A stretch of 30,827 nt of DNA, taken from positions 1-30,827 of the forward strand of contig JBEKCP010000007.1 in NCBI GenBank assembly GCA_050014815.1. Reading direction: 5' to 3'. The translations under genes were made by a program, and so were the position numbers. This DNA comes from JBEKCP01 sp050014815. Lineage in GTDB: Bacteria > Planctomycetota > Planctomycetia > Pirellulales > Thermoguttaceae. Numbering within the stretch: position 1 is the stretch's first letter; every line of letters begins with the position of its first letter. The notes below the pieces were generated by a model. That model made no database searches and was not told where the DNA came from. It saw only the letters and a list, made by a program, of their open reading frames with translations. This document shows, in pieces, positions 1 through 6,817 of the stretch.

Positions 1-1
1 C

Positions 2-163
2 AAGAACTCCGGCGAGGCCCTCGCGCCCGATGCCAAAACGTCGCTTGGCGTCGATCTGCCGCCCGCAACCGTCTGGGCCTCTGTCGATGTCAATGGCGAC
101 GGCCGTGACGGTCTCCTTGTGCTGGCCGGCGACGGCACGCTGTACGCCATCCGGGCGCACTGA
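2..163 (+). CDS. FG-GAP/PQQ-type beta-propeller protein, C-terminal fragment
   Basis: An open frame enters from the left edge and runs 53 residues to a TGA at 161-163. It contains DVNGDGRDGLLVLAGDG and ends TLYAIRAH. The D-x-N-x-D-G-x-x-D loop is the calcium-binding signature of FG-GAP/VCBS repeats, and 'GDGTLYAI' resembles a propeller blade edge. The start lies outside the window, so overall length and domain order are unknown. The stop is 23 nt upstream of the next gene, which is also a beta-propeller on the same strand, so the two are probably one operon. The likely role is a secreted or surface propeller protein. The frame and repeat are seen directly; the cellular role is inferred. Confidence 0.7.
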   Translation, partial: KNSGEALAPDAKTSLGVDLPPATVWASVDVNGDGRDGLLVLAGDGTLYAIRAH

Positions 164-186
164 GAGGATGGGAGCAGGGCTGGTTC

Positions 187-3100
187 ATGATGTTGACGAA
201 GGAGTCTTGGCGAGGGTGGGTGCTGTTGGCGGGACTGGCGGCCACGATGGGAGAGGCTGCGGCGGCGGACTGGCGTCACGACCGTTTTGACGCGGCCCGC
301 ACCGCGGCCTCGCCGGAGGACCTGCCCGCGATGCTCGCCATTCGCTGGTCGCTCGATCTGCCGAGTCCCTTGCCGGCGTGGCCCGATCAAGAGCGGCTGC
401 GGTTCGACGCCGTCTATCGGCCGTTGGTCGTGCGGGGGAAAGTGATCGTCGCGTCAAGCCGGGACGATTCCGTGGCGGCCTACGACCTGGCTGACGGCCG
501 AGAGCTTTGGCGGATGTTCGGGGAGGGCCCGTTCCGGCTGCCGCCGGCATCGGACGGCGTGCGGGTTTTCGCCGGCTCGGACGACGGCTGGCTGTACGCG
601 CTGGACGTCGACAGCGGCAAGCTGCTGTGGAAGTTCAAGGCCGCGCCGCGCTCCCGCCCGATTCTCGGCAACGGACGCCTCATCGACACCTGGTGCATAC
701 GGGGCGGACCGGCGGTCGTCGATGGGAATGTCTACGTCGCCGCCGGCATCTGGCCGTTCATGGGCATTTTCATCCACTGTCTCGATGCCGGGACGGGCAA
801 GCCCGTCTGGAGCAACTCCGGCGAGGGCGCGACCTGCACGATCCAACCGCACGGCGCGCCGAGTTTCGGCGCTATTGCCCCGCAGGGCGCCCTGGTTGTC
901 GCCGGCGACCGCCTGCTGGTGCCGGGCGGCCGATCGCTGCCCGCCTGTTACGACCGCCGCACCGGGAAACTGCTGCACTTCCTGTTGGCCACGCGAACTG
1001 GCGGCCACGAGGTGGTTGCCAGCGGCGAGCATTACTTCTGCGACGGCGTCGGTTACGATCTCTCGGGCGGCAAGGCGGTGGGCTGGACGCCCCGTGACCC
1101 GGTATCGAGCAACGGCGAACTCTACGGGTTGACCGGCGGAGCCGTCGCCGTCATGGACGAAGGGGAACTGCTCAGTACCGTCTACGCGCCCTATGGCCCC
1201 CGCAAGCCCGTCTTGAATGTCGATGCCCGCGTTGAGACGCACGGGGCCACCGTCGCGATCAAGGCGGGCAGACGGTTGTACGTCGGCGGCAAAGGCCATG
1301 TCTCGGCTTTCGACCTGCCGTTGGAGAACGGCCAAACGCCGGCCTGGCAGAGCCAGGTCGAGGGCACCGTCGGCTCGATGGCCGCCGCGAGCGGCTGCCT
1401 GCTGATTGCCACCGAGGAAGGACCGATCCACTGCTACTGCGGGTCGAGGGAGAACGCGAAGGCCGCGGGGAGCGGTGCCATGCCGGCATCGCCCCGCGAC
1501 CTGTCGGCTCCCGTTTTGCCGCAGTGCGATATCGACCGGGCCAAGGCGATCTTGAACGAGTCGGGCATCGAGGCCGGCTTCGCCGTCGTCGTGGGTGCGG
1601 ACAACGTCAACCTGGCCCGTGCGCTGGCCGCCCAAAGCCGGCTGCACGTCGTGTTGCTGGAACCGAATGTCGACAAGGTGCGGCTGCTCCGCAAGGCACT
1701 GCACTCGGAAGGGCTTTACGGCGAGCGGATTGTCGTCCGCACCGGCGGGCCGGCGGCCGCGACCTTGCCCCCCTATTTTGCCAGTCTTGTGGTGGCCGAG
1801 AAGCCAATCGACTGGTCGGAAGACCCTGCGTGGTGCGAACGGGTGTTCGGCTGGCTGCACCCGTACCACGGCACGGCCTGCTTGACGCTCAGCGGGCGTC
1901 AGCGCCGCGAGTTGGAGCGGTTCGCCGCCGGGAACACGCCCGGAAAAGCCTCCTTGGTCGATGTTCGGGGGTTGACCTGTCTGAGGCGCAGCGACGGCCT
2001 GCCCGGCGCCGGCAACTGGACCCACGAACACGCCGACGCGGCCAACACAAGGGTTTCGCGCGACACGCTGGCCAAGGCGCCGCTGGGGTTGTTGTGGTTC
2101 GGGGGATCGAGCCACGAAGGGGTACTGCCGCGCCACGGTCATGGGCCGCAGCCGCAAGTGCTCGACGGACGTCTCATCATCGAGAGAGTCGAGGGACTCC
2201 GCGCGATGGACATCTATACCGGCCGCGTGCTCTGGGAAGCCGCGGTGGCCGGCCTCGGCTCGTACTACGACAAGGTCACTCACCAGCCCGGCGCCAACGC
2301 CACCGGCACCAACTACATTTCCCATCCCGACGCCATCTACGTCCGCTATCTGAACCAATGCCTGCGACTGGATCCGGCGACAGGAAAACGGGGCGAGGCA
2401 ATCTTGCTGCCCGCCGCGCTGGCCGACGGCCCGGCTGCCATTTGGGGCTATTTGAACATCATCGACGATTACTTGATCGGCGGGGCGGCCACACCTGCGC
2501 CCGGCAGCATTCTTGTGGTCGCGAACCATTCGGCTGCCAGTGGCGACGACGCGGAGGACGAGACCGAGCCTCCGGCGGTCCAGATCAAGCCGAGCCGTGA
2601 AGTGCCCCAGGCCGTCGAGAGCCGCTCGCTGTTCGTGCTCGAGCGCAAGACGGGCAAGCTGCTCTGGTCGGCCGCGGCGAAATATGCCTTTCGGCACAAC
2701 GCGGTCTGCGCGGGTGGCGGAAGACTCTACGCGATCGACCGTCCGCCGCGGCAGGTTCGGCCGCCAAGCGAGCCGGATGCGCCCCCGCCGCCCCCGTCGC
2801 GGCTGACGACCTTCGACCTGGCCACCGGCAGATTGCTCTGGTGCAAAGAAGAAGGCGTGTTCGGCACGTGGCTCAGCTACTCGGCCGAGGGCGACGTCCT
2901 CATCGAGGCCGGCCTGTACGGGGCCGACTCCCTGCGCGACGAGGCGCGGGGAATGCGGGCCTACCGCGCCCGCGACGGCGAGGAACTCTGGCACAGCCCG
3001 CACGCCGCAGGGCCGCCGCTGCTCCGCGGCAACTGGGTCATCGACGTCCACCAGCATGACGCCTGTGGCCTGCTGGACGGCAAACCGGTTGTCGTCCGCG

Positions 3101-4080
3101 ACCCGCTGACCGGGGTGCTGCAGCCTTGGCGCTGGACCCGCTCCTATGGCTGCAACACGCCCGCAGCCTCGCAACACTTGCTCACCTTTCGTTCCGGCGC
3201 GGCGGGCTACTACGACTTGGCCCGTCTGGGCGGCACCGGCAACTGGGGCGGTTTTCGTTCCAGTTGCACGAACAACCTGGTCATTGCGGGCGGCCTGGTC
3301 ACGGCCCCCGATTACACGCGGACTTGTACCTGCAGCTACCAGAACCAGACCTCCCTGGCGCTTTACCCGGATCCGGACGCCGAAATGTGGACCTATCAGG
3401 GGGCCGCCAGCCCCGGGGGGGCGCCGATCCGGCGTTTGGGTGTGAACTTCGGTGCGCCCGGCAACCGTCTGGACGATAACGGCACCCTCTGGCTGGAGTA
3501 CCCGAAGGCCACCGGCATGGCGCCGCGCGGCGCCCGTTATCCGGACGTTCAGGCCGACGGCGATGCTGCGCAACCGGAGTTCTTCCGCCGGCACTCGTCG
3601 GTGGTCGCCGGGCCGATGGCGTGGGTTTGCTCCTCCGGCATGATCGGCGCCCGCCGCGTCAGCGTGAACCTGATTCCTCCGGCCCGAACGGCCATCGACG
3701 CCGTCCCCGGCGCTTCACGGCGGTACACGGTGCGGTTGTATTTCGCCGAGCCGGAGGGCCTGGCCCCGAGAGATCGGGTCTTTAGCGTCTCGCTCCAGGG
3801 CCGGGAAGTGCTGGCGGCATTGGACGTCGTCGCGGAGTCCGGCGGTCCACAGCGATCGTTGATCAAGGAGTTTCAGGGCATTGTCGTTGACGGTCAACTC
3901 GTCCTGGCGATGAAGCCTCTCGGCCCACGGCCGACGCTGCTTTGCGGGCTGGAGATCGCCGAGGAAGGTGTCGCCAAGAGCCAAAGCAACGCCCAAGCAC
4001 CTGATCTGCGATCAACGGCCAGTTCAATCTTCATCGACGCGGAGATCATTGTCAATCCATCGGCGGGCGATGCGGAATAG
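187..4080 (+). CDS. Secreted double PQQ-like beta-propeller with embedded methyltransferase-like domain and malectin-like C-terminus
   Basis: This is a 1297-aa protein. The N-terminus (about 1-27) looks like a Sec signal peptide: a basic start, a hydrophobic core WVLLAGLAATMG, and AAAAD for cleavage. Residues about 30-430 and 615-1090 carry PQQ/BamB-type blades, with recurring 'G-x-L-L-W' strands such as DSGKLLWKF, TGRVLWEA and TGKLLWSA. Between them, about 446-570, lies a Rossmann-like segment (GFAVVVGADNVNLARAL, then VVLLEPN) that resembles a SAM-methyltransferase fold, but the glycine loop is degenerate. Residues about 1160-1270 (RYTVRLYFAEPEG onward) resemble malectin or other carbohydrate-binding modules. 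A purine-rich GGGAGCAGG precedes the ATG at a usable distance. PQQ binding is not demonstrated; propellers of this type are often structural. A role in extracellular binding, perhaps of polysaccharide, is inferred. Long antisense frames within it are GC-driven shadows. Confidence 0.85.
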   Translation: MMLTKESWRGWVLLAGLAATMGEAAAADWRHDRFDAARTAASPEDLPAMLAIRWSLDLPSPLPAWPDQERLRFDAVYRPLVVRGKVIVASSRDDSVAAYDLADGRELWRMFGEGPFRLPPASDGVRVFAGSDDGWLYALDVDSGKLLWKFKAAPRSRPILGNGRLIDTWCIRGGPAVVDGNVYVAAGIWPFMGIFIHCLDAGTGKPVWSNSGEGATCTIQPHGAPSFGAIAPQGALVVAGDRLLVPGGRSLPACYDRRTGKLLHFLLATRTGGHEVVASGEHYFCDGVGYDLSGGKAVGWTPRDPVSSNGELYGLTGGAVAVMDEGELLSTVYAPYGPRKPVLNVDARVETHGATVAIKAGRRLYVGGKGHVSAFDLPLENGQTPAWQSQVEGTVGSMAAASGCLLIATEEGPIHCYCGSRENAKAAGSGAMPASPRDLSAPVLPQCDIDRAKAILNESGIEAGFAVVVGADNVNLARALAAQSRLHVVLLEPNVDKVRLLRKALHSEGLYGERIVVRTGGPAAATLPPYFASLVVAEKPIDWSEDPAWCERVFGWLHPYHGTACLTLSGRQRRELERFAAGNTPGKASLVDVRGLTCLRRSDGLPGAGNWTHEHADAANTRVSRDTLAKAPLGLLWFGGSSHEGVLPRHGHGPQPQVLDGRLIIERVEGLRAMDIYTGRVLWEAAVAGLGSYYDKVTHQPGANATGTNYISHPDAIYVRYLNQCLRLDPATGKRGEAILLPAALADGPAAIWGYLNIIDDYLIGGAATPAPGSILVVANHSAASGDDAEDETEPPAVQIKPSREVPQAVESRSLFVLERKTGKLLWSAAAKYAFRHNAVCAGGGRLYAIDRPPRQVRPPSEPDAPPPPPSRLTTFDLATGRLLWCKEEGVFGTWLSYSAEGDVLIEAGLYGADSLRDEARGMRAYRARDGEELWHSPHAAGPPLLRGNWVIDVHQHDACGLLDGKPVVVRDPLTGVLQPWRWTRSYGCNTPAASQHLLTFRSGAAGYYDLARLGGTGNWGGFRSSCTNNLVIAGGLVTAPDYTRTCTCSYQNQTSLALYPDPDAEMWTYQGAASPGGAPIRRLGVNFGAPGNRLDDNGTLWLEYPKATGMAPRGARYPDVQADGDAAQPEFFRRHSSVVAGPMAWVCSSGMIGARRVSVNLIPPARTAIDAVPGASRRYTVRLYFAEPEGLAPRDRVFSVSLQGREVLAALDVVAESGGPQRSLIKEFQGIVVDGQLVLAMKPLGPRPTLLCGLEIAEEGVAKSQSNAQAPDLRSTASSIFIDAEIIVNPSAGDAE

Positions 4081-4090
4081 TGTGGTGCGA

Positions 4091-4122
4091 ATTGCGGAAA
4101 AGACGCATTGCGGAAAAGACGC
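4091..4122 (+). repeat. Perfect 16-bp tandem direct repeat upstream of a likely promoter
   Basis: Two back-to-back identical copies of ATTGCGGAAAAGACGC lie at 4091-4106 and 4107-4122. They sit just after the stop of the large propeller gene and immediately upstream of a plausible -35 element. The position fits a duplicated activator or repressor site, but a simple local slippage duplication would look the same. Confidence 0.85.
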
Positions 4123-4124
4123 AC

Positions 4125-4153
4125 TGGACTGGATGCCCGGGATGAATTAGAAT
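4125..4153 (+). promoter_or_regulatory. Putative sigma70-type promoter for the propeller-dikinase operon
   Basis: TGGACT at 4125-4130 (4 of 6 against TTGACA) is followed after 17 nt by TAGAAT at 4148-4153 (5 of 6 against TATAAT). Spacing is ideal for a housekeeping sigma factor. The element lies 75 nt before the ATG at 4229 and directly after the tandem repeat. This is a pattern match only; planctomycete promoter consensus is poorly known. Confidence 0.4.
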
Positions 4154-4228
4154 GAACGATCGTGTCCCCGCCTCGCGCATCCAATAGCCCGACCCGCCCC
4201 TGTTGAATCTTCCTCACGGAGCCCTGCC

Positions 4229-6817
4229 ATGCCCAGCCTGTTCGGAGTCGCGCCAGTTCTGATCGGCCCGCTCCAGGTGCTGTTGGCGCTGTTGCCGGCG
4301 CTGGTGCTCTCGCTTCTGGGGGCGCTGGTGGCGCTGTTTCGACCGCGCGTGATAAGGACGGGCTTGAAGGTGCTTTGGCGGCAGAAGGCGGCCACCGCCG
4401 TGGTGGTCGCGCTGGCGGGACTGGCCGTTTACGGGCGGACGCTGCTGAGCGGTCCGGCCGCAGCCGTATCGAGCGAAGAGCGCGAGGGGCAGGACTGGCC
4501 GATGTTCCGTGGCGATCTGAAGCGCCGGGGCGCCAGCGGCGCCGTCGAAGAACCGGCCCACGGCGGCGTGCAATGGAGCTTCACCGACGGCTGCAAGACC
4601 TTCTACGCCACGCCGGCGGCGGTCGGCAACCGCATCTACGTCGCTTCCGCCGACAAGGGCCCGCTGCGCGATCGCGGCGCGATCTATTGCCTGGACGCCG
4701 ACACGGGCAACCTCGTCTGGAAGTCGGCCCCCCGCGGCTACCTGGCCACGTTCTCCTCGCCGGTCATCTCCGGCAAGTATCTCGTCTGCGGCGAGGGACT
4801 CCACACCACGCGCAACGCGCGGGTCGTCTGTCTCGATGTCAGCCAGGCCGGAAAGGTCCTCTGGACCTACGAAACGCACAGCCACGTGGAAACGACCCCT
4901 TGCATCGACGGCGACCGGGTGTACCTGGGGGCGGGCAAAGACGGCTATTATTGCCTGCGATTGGAGCCCGACGCGGCTGGCCAGCCGGTCGTCGTCTGGC
5001 ACGTCCCCGGCGAAAAGCTGCCCGACGCCGAGACCTCGCCCGCCGTCCGCGACGGCCGGGTGTACGTCAACCTGGGCAGGAGCATTCATGCGGTCGTCTG
5101 CCTCGACGCCGCGACCGGCGATGAGATCTGGCGCGTCGCCGCCCCCTACTCCGTGTTCGGCGCGCCCATGCTCATGGGCGACGTGGTCTTCGTCGGCATG
5201 GGCAATGGGAACTTCATCCAGTCGGCCGAAGAGGTTCGGGCGGTCGTGTTGGAGAAACTCAAGAAGCAGGGAAAGAGCGCCTCGGAGCTGGCCGCGGCGG
5301 CGAAGGATCTCGGGCCGGCCGGCGAAGTGTGGTGCCTCGATGCGCGTACCGGCGAAGTGAAGTGGAAGTTCCACCTGGGGCAGACCGTGCTCGGGGCCAC
5401 GGCCGGCGGCCGCGATCGGCTGTACTTCGCCTCGCGCGACGGATTCGTGTACTGTCTCTCGCTGGCGGGCAAGGTCCTTGCGAAGTGGAACGCCCACGCG
5501 CCGATGGTGACCTCGCCGGCGCTGGCCGGCAATCACGTCTACGTCGTGACCGAGACCGGCAAGCTCTACGGCCTTCGGGCCGACGACCTGGAACTGGCCT
5601 GGGAGGCCACCTTGGGGCTGACGGGACCGTTCGTCAGTTCGCCCACGGTGGCCCGCGGCCACGTGTATGTCGGCTCGGCGCAGGACGGCCTGCTGTGCTT
5701 GGGCCAGCCTGGAGGCGTTGTGGAGGAACCTCGTTGGGCCGGCCAGGCGGGCGGGCCAGGCCAGGGCGGGAACCTCGACGGACAACCGATCCCCGAAAAA
5801 GGCAATTTCGCCTGGCAGTTTCCCGAGGACGAGGGCGACGCGGCCGGCCAACTCGGCGTCAGCGCGCCGCCGGCCTGTCTCGGGCAGTTCTTGTTCGTTC
5901 CCGTCCACGGCAGCCGCAACGGCGTCGTCTGCCTGCGCGACGATCCGAAGGGCAACCGCGCGGCGGTCGAACTGTGGCACGCGCCGTCGGCCCACGGCGT
6001 GCGGCTTTCGCCCGCCGCCGATGCCCGGTCGGTCTGGTTCGTCGATGGGCAAAAGGGCGACGCCGGCCGCCACTTGTGGTGTGTCGACGCGGCGCAAGGA
6101 AAGTCGCAGTGGAAGCTGCCGGTGGCAGACGCGGCCTCGGGCGAATTCCTGATCATCGAGGGCGGCGGACTGATCGCGAGCCGGGCCGACGGCCTGACGC
6201 ATTTCGACCGGGCCGGCGCGATCGTCTGGCAACGGCCCCTCGGCCAGGTCCGCGGCGTGCCGGCCTGCACGGACGACATCGCCGTGGTCGCAATCGAGAG
6301 CCCGCCGTCGCTGGCGGCCTTGGATCTGCCGAGCGGTTCGCTGCTTTGGCGCGTGAGTTTGGCGGCAGCCCCGACCGCCGGACCGGTGATTCACAAGCGC
6401 GCCCTGTACGTCGGCACCCCCCAGGGCATCGCCGCCTTCAGCCTGGTCCGAGGCGAGCTGCTGTGGCAAAACACCACCGGGCAACCGGGTAGCGACCTGG
6501 CGCTGGGCAGGGAGTGGATCGCCTGCGTCAACACGGGCGGCCAACTCGTGCTCGTCCGTCCCGAGGACGGCGGCCTGGCGAAAACAATCGCCGGCGATTT
6601 TCTGCCCAACGTGCCGCCGTTGGTCGTACGCAACGTTATCCTCCTGGGGGATAAGACCGGCCTCTTGCAATGCGGCCCCGACGCGGTCGCCGCCCTCTGG
6701 ATGCGAACCGATTGGCTCGGCAAGTTGACCTCCGCGCCGGTGATGGCCAATTCGCGAGTCTATTTCGGCACCGGCACGTGCGGCCTGGTCTGCGCGCAAG
6801 GGAAGGAGACGCGATGA
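4229..6817 (+). CDS. Membrane-anchored PQQ-like beta-propeller protein
   Basis: This is an 862-aa protein. Two hydrophobic segments open it, about residues 8-37 and 55-72, separated by a basic stretch (RPRVIRTGLKVLWRQK). That suggests a membrane hairpin with the propeller placed outside the cytoplasm, not a cleaved signal peptide. DWPMFRGD at about 90 is the usual opening of planctomycete PQQ-propeller proteins. Many blades follow (AIYCLDADTGNLVWK, VVCLDAATGDEIWR, VWCLDARTGEVKWK), enough for two propellers. A charged helical insert with EKLKKQGKSASELAAA sits near 335-360. GGAG precedes the ATG. Its last bases overlap the next start (ATGA at 6814-6817), so it is translationally coupled to the dikinase gene. 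The family's ligand is unknown; membrane anchoring is inferred from hydrophobicity. Confidence 0.85.
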   Translation: MPSLFGVAPVLIGPLQVLLALLPALVLSLLGALVALFRPRVIRTGLKVLWRQKAATAVVVALAGLAVYGRTLLSGPAAAVSSEEREGQDWPMFRGDLKRRGASGAVEEPAHGGVQWSFTDGCKTFYATPAAVGNRIYVASADKGPLRDRGAIYCLDADTGNLVWKSAPRGYLATFSSPVISGKYLVCGEGLHTTRNARVVCLDVSQAGKVLWTYETHSHVETTPCIDGDRVYLGAGKDGYYCLRLEPDAAGQPVVVWHVPGEKLPDAETSPAVRDGRVYVNLGRSIHAVVCLDAATGDEIWRVAAPYSVFGAPMLMGDVVFVGMGNGNFIQSAEEVRAVVLEKLKKQGKSASELAAAAKDLGPAGEVWCLDARTGEVKWKFHLGQTVLGATAGGRDRLYFASRDGFVYCLSLAGKVLAKWNAHAPMVTSPALAGNHVYVVTETGKLYGLRADDLELAWEATLGLTGPFVSSPTVARGHVYVGSAQDGLLCLGQPGGVVEEPRWAGQAGGPGQGGNLDGQPIPEKGNFAWQFPEDEGDAAGQLGVSAPPACLGQFLFVPVHGSRNGVVCLRDDPKGNRAAVELWHAPSAHGVRLSPAADARSVWFVDGQKGDAGRHLWCVDAAQGKSQWKLPVADAASGEFLIIEGGGLIASRADGLTHFDRAGAIVWQRPLGQVRGVPACTDDIAVVAIESPPSLAALDLPSGSLLWRVSLAAAPTAGPVIHKRALYVGTPQGIAAFSLVRGELLWQNTTGQPGSDLALGREWIACVNTGGQLVLVRPEDGGLAKTIAGDFLPNVPPLVVRNVILLGDKTGLLQCGPDAVAALWMRTDWLGKLTSAPVMANSRVYFGTGTCGLVCAQGKETR

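Noticed and set aside
454..3594. 1046-codon open frame on the minus strand
   Set aside because: It is antisense to the propeller gene, has no recognisable motif, is rich in Arg/Gly/Ala/Pro as expected from reading GC-rich codons backwards, and the sense frame is clearly a protein.
6670..6813. N-terminal extension of the dikinase frame
   Set aside because: It lies inside the propeller gene and is Arg-rich noise; the ATG at 6814 has a strong ribosome site and an ATGA overlap.
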